Assembly (NCBI GenBank): GCA_943358395.1
Contig: CALRGY010000012.1
Location: 1 to 33,986 of the forward strand
DNA length: 33,986 nt
Direction of reading: 5' to 3'
DNA from: Candidatus Uhrbacteria bacterium
GTDB taxonomy: Bacteria > Patescibacteriota > Patescibacteriia > UBA9934
Shown: positions 23,555 through 30,579 of the stretch, piece after piece
How the letters are laid out: each line of letters opens with the position of its first letter
Position numbering within the stretch: the stretch's first letter is position 1
Program-made: the position numbers and the translations under genes
Notes under the pieces: model-generated
What the model saw: the letters and a program-made list of their open reading frames with translations, nothing else
What the model was told of the DNA's origin: nothing
Databases searched by the model: none

Positions 23555-23823
23555 AGCGTATGAGAGAGAATAAACTGCGTGGAAATGCGCTGACGGCATT
23601 TTTTAATAGCCTTGATGGGTTGGGTATACAGCTTGCATTGAGTACCAAGAAAGAGATGCGAGATATTGCTCGATATATTGAAGATGAATTCTGCATTCAG
23701 GAAGTGGAGTTACGCATTCATACGTGTAGAAGTTCTTCTGTAGACGCTTGTGTGCAGGAAATGCCATATTTTAACAAAAAAGCGTTGCAATTTTTACAAA
23801 AGCTTTCTGATATTTCTGTATGA
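23491..23823 (+). CDS. Hypothetical protein, probable C-terminal part of the same gene
   Basis: A 110-residue frame overlapping the end of the previous one by 64 bp. A TGA lies two codons upstream of its first ATG, so it must either start internally (ATG 23491 or 23500) or be reached by frameshifting. It contains charged helices (LRGNALTAFFNSLDGLGIQLALSTKKEMRDIARYIEDEF) and three Cys. No family is recognised. It overlaps the kinase-like gene by 4 bp (ATGA), so the two are translationally coupled and may work together. Confidence 0.6.
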   Translation: MDRMEKTMEKKYGEERIVLYVERMRENKLRGNALTAFFNSLDGLGIQLALSTKKEMRDIARYIEDEFCIQEVELRIHTCRSSSVDACVQEMPYFNKKALQFLQKLSDISV

Positions 23824-25079
23824 AAGAATTCTCATTACTCTCTCGGGAGGTGAAGGAGCCCAAGGAGCGCGTAGAGCTTTCGGCGATGACTAAACTGCTG
23901 TTGAAAAAAAGTGAGTATATTTCTCCTACGAACATCGAACGAGTTGCCAAGGAGATTCGGCGAGAGCTTGAAGTATTATTTGCTCGTGCTCATCCGGATG
24001 GGATCGGTGCTGATGTAGTTGCCGGAGTGATCCTTCGAAAGATTTCGGGAAAGGGATTGCAGGATTTACGCGAAAAAATGCCAAAAGGTGCACAAGCAAT
24101 TTCAGACGAAGACTTTGCCGCAGCATGGGAACCTATTTGGCAGGCGGTGTTTGTAAAACTCCAAGCACTGCTTGCGCAAGATAAAAAGAAAGATATTCTC
24201 GTCTTTTTGGAAAAGCATCAGATTGTTCCTGGAGTTATCGCACTCCATAATGGATACATCCAAAAACATCCGTTTGACGATAAACGCAAAGTCCAGGCTT
24301 CAGAGCAAGCTCCGCAAATACCCGGAGGCACAAGAACGATACCCATGAACAAGCCAAGAAGCGCAGAGCTTATTGATGATGGTGATACTGCCGAGCATCA
24401 GCGGCATGAGGCGTTGCGCGTGCTCTTCGATAGTCCCGAGCGAAGCCCGAATCTGGCATATCACGTGGCGTATCTTGAAGAGCGAAAGGGCAAACGGCGT
24501 GGCGAAGAAATTCAACACGAGCTTTCGATGATGTCGCTGAATGATATTGTGAAGGATCGTCAACGAGAATTCCCCCTGCAGCGTGTGTTGGCTATTCTTC
24601 TTGGCGCCATGCGTGGAGTGCAGTTTCTCATCGATCACGACCTTCGATTAACCGATTTGGCTCTGCAGAATATCGTCTATAACGAAATAACCGGCGAGGG
24701 AATGCTCTTTGATTATGATGCCTTGCGCACAAAAGATGCAGTTCTTTCTGTGTATCTTGGGCGAGTAGATTCCGGCTATATTCCTCCAGAACGGTTGAAT
24801 ACAATTACTATTTCAAAAATACAACCTCAAAAACAAAAAAGTCCTCTTATCATCCAAAAATCAAACCCAAAAGATTATGCTCGTCTGCAAACCATTCAAG
24901 AGTCGGACATGGTCTTCGAGTTTGGGGTTTCGTTGAGGAAATGTTTGGAGGCGTATGGGGAGAAGTCGCCCGAGTCCGAGGTTGTGATGCTCGCTGCGGA
25001 TATGACGAATATACAGTATCGGGAACGTCCAATGCTCAAGGACGCGATTGCGAGATTAGAACATCTGATCGATCGTTGA
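23820..25079 (+). CDS. Protein kinase-like protein with degenerate N-lobe
   Basis: A 419-residue protein. The C-terminal half (about residues 215-419) follows a protein-kinase C-lobe: hinge-like HELSMMSLNDIV, catalytic-loop-like HDLRLTDLALQNIVYN (about 271-286; D and N where Asp and Asn are expected), LFDYDAL in place of DFG (about 296), GYIPPER like the APE segment (about 318) and VFEFGVSLRKCL like helix F. No glycine loop or VAIK lysine can be placed with confidence, so it may be a pseudokinase or a divergent family. The first 200 residues are charged and helical with no recognised domain. There is no signal peptide. Cotranscribed with the frameshifted gene upstream. Confidence 0.65.
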   Translation: MKEFSLLSREVKEPKERVELSAMTKLLLKKSEYISPTNIERVAKEIRRELEVLFARAHPDGIGADVVAGVILRKISGKGLQDLREKMPKGAQAISDEDFAAAWEPIWQAVFVKLQALLAQDKKKDILVFLEKHQIVPGVIALHNGYIQKHPFDDKRKVQASEQAPQIPGGTRTIPMNKPRSAELIDDGDTAEHQRHEALRVLFDSPERSPNLAYHVAYLEERKGKRRGEEIQHELSMMSLNDIVKDRQREFPLQRVLAILLGAMRGVQFLIDHDLRLTDLALQNIVYNEITGEGMLFDYDALRTKDAVLSVYLGRVDSGYIPPERLNTITISKIQPQKQKSPLIIQKSNPKDYARLQTIQESDMVFEFGVSLRKCLEAYGEKSPESEVVMLAADMTNIQYRERPMLKDAIARLEHLIDR

Positions 25080-25134
25080 TCTTATTCCTGCATCTATTTC
25101 AGGTTTCTTTCGTGAGCCAATCTCGCTCCATATC

Positions 25135-25163
25135 AAAAAGAACGGATCCGAAGATCCGTTCTT
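25135..25163 (-). terminator. Terminator of the sialidase-like gene
   Basis: On the minus strand, AAGAACGGATC and GATCCGTTCTT form a perfect 11-bp stem around a TTCG tetraloop, followed by a short T-run (A-run 25135-25139 on the plus strand). It lies 7 bp past the stop codon at 25170. Confidence 0.85.
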
Positions 25164-25169
25164 GATGAC

Positions 25170-26234
25170 TTATCGTTGTGTTTGTGTAGATGTTGGCATG
25201 GTGACGCTGACAATGAGATATGTTCCAGCATCGGTTTTGATGATTGCTGGATCTGCGCCGCCTTGAGCCATGGTGAGTGAGGACTTTGCGCTCCACGTGT
25301 TGCCGTCGGTAGACGATGCGCGCCACATTCCATTCTTTCCAGAGCCGTAGAACCACAGTGTGTCGTCTTCCACGAGCAAATTTCCCGTCCAATTCATGTC
25401 TGTTGATGCGCCGGTCATTTGGGTTCCTTTCTTGAATGTAATGCCGTCTTCCGATGATGTTGTGTAGAATTCGTTGATGATTCCGGTGCCGGAAGCCTCT
25501 GGCCATCGTGGGGTCATGAGATACCATGTTCCATTAAGCTCTGCGGCTGCGCAGTCGTAGTTTGGTTCATCGGTCACGTCGAGACGTGAGCCGGGTTCCC
25601 AGGTGAAATTCACGCCATCCGTTCCAACGGCAGAGGTGATGTAGGCGATGTCTTGCATTCGTGTTGCACCGGTGGTGAAAAAGAGATGAAGCTTTCCATC
25701 CGAGCCTACAGCGATGGTTGGGTCATATGGTCGTGCGTATTCCGCAGGGAAGCCGTCGATAACGATGAGTTCAGGATCTGACCATGTCTTTCCATTATCT
25801 GTTGACTTCTTCGTGGCAATTTTGTCGAAAGAGTCGTCATCATCTGTAGGGAACCATTGGAATACCAGGTACAATGTTCCATCTGTGCCTTTCGTCATAC
25901 TTGGCACACCGCCGTTTTCTACAACAGTCTTTGGGCTCGTAAACGTAACGCCATCGGTGCTACTGAGCATCGTTAAGTCATTATTCCATGCGCCACTTGG
26001 ATTCGCTGCTCGAATTGCTGCCGGTGACATTTCTCGTCCACCGGTCGGCGCCGTGCTCGTCGACGTTCCCGTTGTGCTTGGTGTTTTCCCAGCAGTAGAC
26101 GTTCCCGTCGTTGTACCCGATGTCCCACTCGATGATAACGGCGACGTTGCCACCATATATCCCACCAGTGCCGCAAGTCCCAAGCATCCAACGGTCGCAA
26201 CGATGATAAGAATAGTGCTCCACGGTTTTTGCAT
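25170..26234 (-). CDS. Exported or anchored sialidase-like beta-propeller protein
   Basis: A 354-residue protein with an N-terminal hydrophobic segment (TILIIVATVGCLGLAALVGYMVA), a Ser/Thr/Gly-rich linker of about 40 residues and a six-bladed-propeller-like region. Asp-box motifs (S-x-D-x-G-x-T-W/F) recur: SSTDGVTF, STDNGKTW, SSEDGITF, SSTDGNTW. They mark the BNR/sialidase fold but do not prove enzymatic activity, and no sialidase Arg triad or nucleophile can be assigned by eye. It is probably membrane-anchored with the propeller outside. ATG 26234 is preferred over TTG 26249. A TATACT box is at 26263-26268. It is transcribed away from inverted-repeat copy D. Confidence 0.8.
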   Translation of the reverse strand: MQKPWSTILIIVATVGCLGLAALVGYMVATSPLSSSGTSGTTTGTSTAGKTPSTTGTSTSTAPTGGREMSPAAIRAANPSGAWNNDLTMLSSTDGVTFTSPKTVVENGGVPSMTKGTDGTLYLVFQWFPTDDDDSFDKIATKKSTDNGKTWSDPELIVIDGFPAEYARPYDPTIAVGSDGKLHLFFTTGATRMQDIAYITSAVGTDGVNFTWEPGSRLDVTDEPNYDCAAAELNGTWYLMTPRWPEASGTGIINEFYTTSSEDGITFKKGTQMTGASTDMNWTGNLLVEDDTLWFYGSGKNGMWRASSTDGNTWSAKSSLTMAQGGADPAIIKTDAGTYLIVSVTMPTSTQTQR

Positions 26235-26262
26235 AGGAAATCGAATCAATGATGATGGATAA

Positions 26263-26268
26263 AGTATA
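26263..26268 (-). promoter_or_regulatory. -10 box of the sialidase-like gene
   Basis: TATACT on the minus strand, 28 nt upstream of the ATG at 26234. Predicted leader about 20 nt. No clear -35. Confidence 0.5.
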
Positions 26269-26290
26269 CTACAGATGGAGGCATTTATTT

Positions 26291-26442
26291 TAGGACTTTC
26301 TCATTTTAGGCTAGTTTCGATGAAGATCAAGGAAAATTCGTGAGACGTACTTCATGGTACGTTGAACGATTTTCCGATGATCTGACCCCGCCGTTCGCGA
26401 ACAGCGGGGTGAGTCGAAAATAGACAAAATGAGGAAGTCCTA
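26291..26442. repeat. Nested inverted-repeat element, copy D (longest)
   Basis: A 152-bp copy with outer TAGGACTTTC arms, a middle stem (AGATCAAGGAAAATTCG with CGATTTTCCGATGATCT) and an inner ACGTAC/GTACGT stem. An additional 24-nt GC-rich hairpin (26386-26409, CCCCGC..GCGGGG enclosing GTTCGCGAAC) is present only in this copy. It occupies most of the gap between two divergent genes, and its right end merges with a TATATT box (26441-26446) before the next gene. Confidence 0.88.
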
Positions 26443-26459
26443 TATTTATCGTTGATCAT

Positions 26460-27260
26460 ATGTCGAAAATCGAGGAAGGATTCTTGGGACCGAAAAGGGT
26501 CACGAAGCGTGATGGGGCTTCGGCGCTGTTGGGTGCGGGGTTAGGACTGATTCTTGGGGGATCGGTTTTTGCACCAGAGGGGAAAAAGGAACCGGTGGAG
26601 AAGGCGGCTTCATCGGCGGATGTTCCGGATAAGGATGTACCCGATGCTGCATCGATGAAACGTGAATCGCAACAAAAGCCTCGTCCGTCATATATTGAAG
26701 AGTCTTCGCGTGAAAGAGAAGAGGAGCGAGAAAAAGAAGGCGAACGCAAGGCTATTTTTGACGCGATTGAAGGATCGGTGAAGGGGGCATTGGATGAAAA
26801 GGTGAAAGATGCGTTGCGAGATTCAGAGAAATCGGAAGAATTGCGTGCAGCGCTTCAGGAACATTGCATGGCAGAAATTCAGGCAATGCGATTTGAACAA
26901 AGCGGTGAAGCATTGATCATCAGCGCTCCGGGACATAAAAATGATCCAGACTATATTGTAACATTCACGATAATTAGTCCGGATGAGGCGCGTATTGTAT
27001 GGCAAGAAAAGTATGATTATCTTCAATCTCGTCAGATGATTTCACAATCTTTAGAGGCCTCACGACCTTCTGATGAAGATATGAGAGATGGCGTTCCTTT
27101 TATTTTGAACAATGATACGATTTTTGGGAAGTCACTTTATTCGACGCACGATGATTTTTCATTCAAGATTGGTGACGGAATGGCATTCATTATTTTTAAT
27201 TTTTGTGAGTCTTCTGCTGAGGATGCTGTGTCTAAAGGCACGCAGGAAGAAGGGGATTAG
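26460..27260 (+). CDS. Hypothetical protein with a short hydrophobic segment
   Basis: A 266-residue protein of no recognised family. A Gly/Ala/Leu-rich stretch (ALLGAGLGLILGGSVFA, about residues 21-37) may be a membrane anchor. It is followed by a long, highly charged coil (ESSREREEEREKEGERKA) and a C-terminal beta-rich domain (ALIISAPGHKNDPDYIVTFTIISPDEARIVW). The start follows copy D closely. A TATATT at the end of the element could be its -10. Its TAG overlaps the stop of the convergent fic gene by 2 bp, and no terminator separates them. Confidence 0.65.
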   Translation: MSKIEEGFLGPKRVTKRDGASALLGAGLGLILGGSVFAPEGKKEPVEKAASSADVPDKDVPDAASMKRESQQKPRPSYIEESSREREEEREKEGERKAIFDAIEGSVKGALDEKVKDALRDSEKSEELRAALQEHCMAEIQAMRFEQSGEALIISAPGHKNDPDYIVTFTIISPDEARIVWQEKYDYLQSRQMISQSLEASRPSDEDMRDGVPFILNNDTIFGKSLYSTHDDFSFKIGDGMAFIIFNFCESSAEDAVSKGTQEEGD

Positions 27261-28129
27261 ATGCCGATTTTCCAGATGCTTTTTTCTCGGAACGCCTCGA
27301 TGGTTTGGCGTTTGGCTTTGTTGAGGAGGGAAGAGAGGGATGTGTTGGTGATTTTGCTGTATTCGCTCAACGTAACGATACGTTTGCCTTCCAGATACGC
27401 CAGTCGTTTGTGATAGCTTTCTTGGAGTGCAAGCCCAACAATGTTTTCCATGATGGTTTGCGTGCCTTTGGTTTCCAGTTCATGAAAGGCTGCGTAATAG
27501 ACTTCGCGAGTGGCGAAGAGAATCGTCATTGGAACGTAGCCTTCGCGCAAAAGAAGATAATTGTTGAGTGCTCGGCCAATGCGGCCATTACCGTCCACAA
27601 AGGGATGGATACGCTCGAAAGTAAGGTGAAATGCAGCAATGCGGGAAACGATATGCTCCTGGGTATTCGCGGAATACGCGGAGAGCATCGCGGTAAGAAG
27701 GGCATCGATCTCGATAGGGTTCGGAGCGATGTAACTTCCAACGCGTACCCATTCATCGGCATTTCGAAATCTGCCCGCAATGCTGTCGCGAATATTCGTC
27801 ATGAGCATGGTGTGCAACAGCAGCATCATGTCTTTATCCAGCGGACGTTCGTGGGATTTTGGCTCAATGTAGCTCATAACGCGGGCAAGATTCTTTGCTT
27901 CAAAAAGCTCTCGTTCGCCGATATATCGGTCGAGGTCGATTTGCAAAAGGATTTTTTCTGTTTCTTCCAGCGTTAACGTGCTGTTTTCAATAGCATTCGA
28001 GTTATAGACCTGCTCCCCAACTTCCGCATCAAGAATGAGGCCCATGAGGGATTCCTTGCCTGGCAACGCGAGAATATATCGCTTGCGCAATGGTTCAATG
28101 CGGGTGAAATATGTTTTCAGCCTAGGCAT
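27257..28129 (-). CDS. Fic family AMPylase with class II inhibitory motif
   Basis: A 290-residue Fic protein. Near the N-terminus, S44-NAI-E48-N49 matches the (S/T)xxxE(G/N) inhibitory helix of class II Fic enzymes. AGRFRN..VRVGSYIAP is the target-docking region. The catalytic HPFVDGNGRIGR (H175) is complete, so transfer of AMP to a protein hydroxyl is expected once inhibition is relieved. A C-terminal winged-helix-like part (LSEYSKITNTSLSSLLNKAKR) suggests DNA binding, as in many Fic-HTH proteins. The start is ATG 28129; longer versions would lie across the TATAAT box at 28160-28165. The promoter carries an elaborate operator array, probably for autoregulation. Confidence 0.92.
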   Translation of the reverse strand: MPRLKTYFTRIEPLRKRYILALPGKESLMGLILDAEVGEQVYNSNAIENSTLTLEETEKILLQIDLDRYIGERELFEAKNLARVMSYIEPKSHERPLDKDMMLLLHTMLMTNIRDSIAGRFRNADEWVRVGSYIAPNPIEIDALLTAMLSAYSANTQEHIVSRIAAFHLTFERIHPFVDGNGRIGRALNNYLLLREGYVPMTILFATREVYYAAFHELETKGTQTIMENIVGLALQESYHKRLAYLEGKRIVTLSEYSKITNTSLSSLLNKAKRQTIEAFREKSIWKIGI

Positions 28130-28137
28130 AGGAGAAT

Positions 28138-28239
28138 AATAATCGTGAATAATGATGAAATTATAGCATACATTCACGTTTATTGCCACTATAACCGTGA
28201 ATGATGTTGTTTTTATGCCACGTATTCACGTTTATTATT
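28138..28239. promoter_or_regulatory. fic operator: two identical-spacing inverted dyads
   Basis: Four copies of a motif close to ATAAnCGTGAATR: cores at 28144-28150 (+), 28172-28178 (-), 28196-28202 (+) and 28224-28230 (-). They form two inverted pairs, each with cores 28 bp apart centre to centre and 21 bp between them; the pairs are offset by exactly 52 bp. The first dyad encloses the fic TATAAT box. A dimeric regulator binding here would block fic. The Fic protein itself, with its HTH-like C-terminus, is the obvious candidate. Confidence 0.8.
28160..28168 (-). promoter_or_regulatory. fic extended -10 promoter
   Basis: TGC-TATAAT on the minus strand (hexamer 28160-28165), 30 nt upstream of the ATG at 28129. 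Located in the middle of the first operator dyad. Confidence 0.7.
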
Positions 28240-28281
28240 ATCTTCGATGAGTGATGACTCATGGCAATTTTCCCAAAAATG

Positions 28282-28290
28282 TGCTATCAT
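28282..28290 (+). promoter_or_regulatory. Extended -10 of the FG-GAP-like gene
   Basis: TGC-TATCAT (hexamer 28285-28290), 8 nt before the ATG at 28299, so transcription would begin at the start codon. Its -35 region lies about 30 bp from the second operator dyad of fic. Confidence 0.5.
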
Positions 28291-28298
28291 GCCCGGTT

Positions 28299-29483
28299 AT
28301 GATTTTATCAAAACCGTTTCGGATTGGGATGATTATTGGGCTTATTCTTGCCCTTTTTGTGCCAGGAGTGTTTGCCGCGAGCCAGGAAAAGATTCTTCCG
28401 GTAACAACGGGAAGCATTTATAGTGCCGCAATGGCAGCAGATGACGGCTGGCTTGCGCTTGCGGGAATGCCTGGAAGCGTGGATGTGTATCAAAAAACCG
28501 GTGCGAGTTGGACGTGGAAACAGAATCTTGTTCCCGCAGAAAGCAGTATGGTGATGCCGTCTGCGATGACAATGAACGATGGAATGCTATTCCTTGGCGA
28601 TGCCTCTGCAAACGTAGTGTATGGTTTTGCGTTAAAGACGAGTACTGGCGTGTGGACGGAGTTTGGCGCCTTTCAAAGTGCCGATGTTGCTTCTGGCGAT
28701 AATTTTGGTGCATCCATCGCCGCAACGTCGAACCTGTTCGTGGTGGGGGCAAAGGAAAAAGACAGTAAGGGTGCGGTGTATGTTTTTGCGAAGCAAATTA
28801 CCGGAAAGTGGCTTCAAGTCTCAAAATTGACCTCATCGTCATGCTCGTCATCCGTATGCGCCTTCGGCTCATCTGTTGCGATGAATGCAACAGGATCGGT
28901 GATTGTGATCGGTGCTCCTGACGATTCAGGATCCCGACTTGAGGTATTTCTTCAGCGAACCGGCGGAACATTGCCAACATTTAGCCACGCGAAAACGCTG
29001 CTCCCTCCATCGAGTTCGGTGAATGTAAAATGTTTCGGACGAAGCGTTGCGACGAATGACAATGGGAACGTGATTGTGGGCGGAAGCTCATGCGAGGATA
29101 CGTTTGCGGTTGGTGCCGGCGCGGCACACGTTTTCGCGAAAACAACCCTGTTCCCTTCATGGCGATTTATCGACACGCTTTCTGCTCCAGAACCGATGAT
29201 GAGTGACGCATTCGGCACCTCAGTGGCAATACTCGGCAACACTATCGCCGTTGGCGCCCCAAGTTCTGATCTTGCCGCCACCAATGCTGGTGCAGCGTTT
29301 GTGTATACCAAAGGCGCATCCCACTGGAGCTGGAACAGCACCTTTACTGCCGCCGATGCTGCGGTTGCGTCCACAATGTCTGACGCTTTCGGTTCCGCGG
29401 TACTCCTCCCATCCGCATCATCGATCTTGTCCCTTTCGCCGTATAAAGATGGTATTGGCGCAGCGTACGATGATGCTCGGTAG
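28299..29483 (+). CDS. Secreted FG-GAP-like beta-propeller protein
   Basis: A 394-residue exported protein. The signal peptide (about residues 1-26: basic start, GMIIGLILALFVPG core, FA-AS cleavage) leads into repeated propeller blades with FG-GAP-like motifs: GDNFGASIAATSNLFVVGA, AFGSSVAMNATGSVIVIGAP, CFGRSVATNDNGNVIVGG, AFGTSVAILGNTIAVGAP and AFGSAVLLP. A few Cys are present and could form disulfides. It is probably a binding protein at the surface; no enzymatic motif is visible. ATG 28299 is chosen because a TATCAT box precedes it by 8 nt and because the signal peptide begins there, not at 28251. Confidence 0.82.
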   Translation: MILSKPFRIGMIIGLILALFVPGVFAASQEKILPVTTGSIYSAAMAADDGWLALAGMPGSVDVYQKTGASWTWKQNLVPAESSMVMPSAMTMNDGMLFLGDASANVVYGFALKTSTGVWTEFGAFQSADVASGDNFGASIAATSNLFVVGAKEKDSKGAVYVFAKQITGKWLQVSKLTSSSCSSSVCAFGSSVAMNATGSVIVIGAPDDSGSRLEVFLQRTGGTLPTFSHAKTLLPPSSSVNVKCFGRSVATNDNGNVIVGGSSCEDTFAVGAGAAHVFAKTTLFPSWRFIDTLSAPEPMMSDAFGTSVAILGNTIAVGAPSSDLAATNAGAAFVYTKGASHWSWNSTFTAADAAVASTMSDAFGSAVLLPSASSILSLSPYKDGIGAAYDDAR

Positions 29484-29487
29484 ACTG

Positions 29488-29528
29488 CGAGCCCTCCCCC
29501 TGCCAAGGGGGAGTCGGAGGGGGTCGAG
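29488..29528. repeat. REP-like GC-rich palindrome
   Basis: CTCCCCCT (29494-29501) pairs with AGGGGGAG (29506-29513) around GCCA, with flanking CGAGCCC..GGGGGTCGAG adding further pairing. It resembles CCCCCTTGGCAGGGGGAG-type repeats found between genes in many bacteria. It lies 5 bp after the FG-GAP gene stop and may stabilise the mRNA 3' end or weakly terminate. Confidence 0.6.
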
Positions 29529-29547
29529 TTATCGGTTTCTTTTTCTA

Positions 29548-30519
29548 CTATTCGAACACTTTCCTCGTCATCCGAATCCCTACCGTTGGAGCGAAATCGA
29601 TTTTGTGATCATCGGGATTCATTTTGACACCGATAACGAGACTTACGTTTTCCTTGAGCGTTGTTGTGATATGGGCACTGAATGCGGCATCTGATACGCC
29701 TTCAGAACGAGTGAGCTCTACATTGCCCCCAATGCCGGAATGCCCGCCGTCTTTTAAGGAAAATTTTGTATCGATTCCTCCACCCGCCTGTACGGAGAAT
29801 GTTTGCCCATTACGGCTCACGCCAATGGCACCGTTCAGTTCCCAGTCGTAACCGTTTGCAGTTTGGATGCGTGAAAGCCCGACGGTGACGTCTTCGGCGT
29901 CTTTTAGGAAAGATCGTACTGTGAGGTCGCCGTTCATTGCGTCCCCGGCGTAATCTTTCAATTCTTCCGCTGAAGTCTCTTTACTGATCTCAAGATTGAG
30001 CGCGAGTTCAACGGTGCCTATTTCTTTTGCTGCGCTTTCTGCAATAGCATTGAGCGCTGCACCGTCGATGGGGTACATCGTTACGCCCGATGCTTCTGCT
30101 CGCACCATATGCGCAAGCCTTGGGTGATCACCACTTCCCATAAAACATGTCTGTAGCTCGCCAAGGCCAGATTTCAGCAGATCGGTATGTTCTTTCAGCG
30201 ATGCACCTTTAGTGACGGCGGTGTCGATGACGAGCCATATCTGTTCCTTTCTTCCATCAACGCTTTGTTTTGCTTCTTTTGCTGCGTCGTGTGCAGCTTT
30301 GCATGCTTTAGCACGTTCTTGAATCGCCTCTTTCCCATTGACGTGTTTTTGCAATGAAGCATCGCCAAGGGATTCTACGCTTACGGTCGGGGCCTTTTCC
30401 GGTTCTTCAGCGTGTACTGGGTTATTCATTGCGAAAAACGCCGCCATTGTTCCAAGTGCAATCTGTGCTCGGCGTTCAAAAGAGGCTTTTGGGGCTCCGG
30501 ATACGTATTCTTTTTGCAT
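29548..30519 (-). CDS. Exported protein with beta-strand-rich C-terminus
   Basis: A 323-residue protein with a probable long signal peptide (about 37 residues; core IALGTMAAFFAM, cleavage after VHA). Residues 40-120 are helical and charged with two or three Cys. The last 150 residues form a run of alternating amphipathic strands with Gly turns (YDWELNGAIGVSRNGQTFSVQAGGGIDTKFSL, HSGIGGNVELTRS, SAHITTTLKENVSLVIGVKMN) that looks barrel-like. No family recognised. CPR bacteria are thought to lack an outer membrane, so a true porin-like role is doubtful. ATG 30519 follows an extended -10 by 10 nt. Confidence 0.68.
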   Translation of the reverse strand: MQKEYVSGAPKASFERRAQIALGTMAAFFAMNNPVHAEEPEKAPTVSVESLGDASLQKHVNGKEAIQERAKACKAAHDAAKEAKQSVDGRKEQIWLVIDTAVTKGASLKEHTDLLKSGLGELQTCFMGSGDHPRLAHMVRAEASGVTMYPIDGAALNAIAESAAKEIGTVELALNLEISKETSAEELKDYAGDAMNGDLTVRSFLKDAEDVTVGLSRIQTANGYDWELNGAIGVSRNGQTFSVQAGGGIDTKFSLKDGGHSGIGGNVELTRSEGVSDAAFSAHITTTLKENVSLVIGVKMNPDDHKIDFAPTVGIRMTRKVFE

Positions 30520-30529
30520 AGATAAAAGA

Positions 30530-30538
30530 AGTATACCA
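30530..30538 (-). promoter_or_regulatory. Extended -10 of the exported protein gene
   Basis: TGG-TATACT on the minus strand (hexamer 30530-30535), 10 nt from the ATG. It directly abuts the terminator of the gene upstream; any -35 element would lie within that hairpin. Confidence 0.6.
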
Positions 30539-30564
30539 AAAAACCGGCATAACGCCGGTTTTTT
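30538..30564 (-). terminator. Intrinsic terminator of the Ig-repeat gene
   Basis: AAAAAACCGGC (30538-30548) pairs with GCCGGTTTTTT (30554-30564) around a five-base loop: an 11-bp stem with a T-run on either strand. It lies 15 bp past the stop of the 746-residue gene, which it should terminate before the next promoter. Confidence 0.88.
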
Positions 30565-30579
30565 ATACCCTTTGAGGAA

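Noticed and set aside
29494-29513. Strong hairpin after the FG-GAP gene as an intrinsic terminator
   Set aside because: No T-run follows; the sequence resembles a REP-type palindrome, so I list it as a repeat only.
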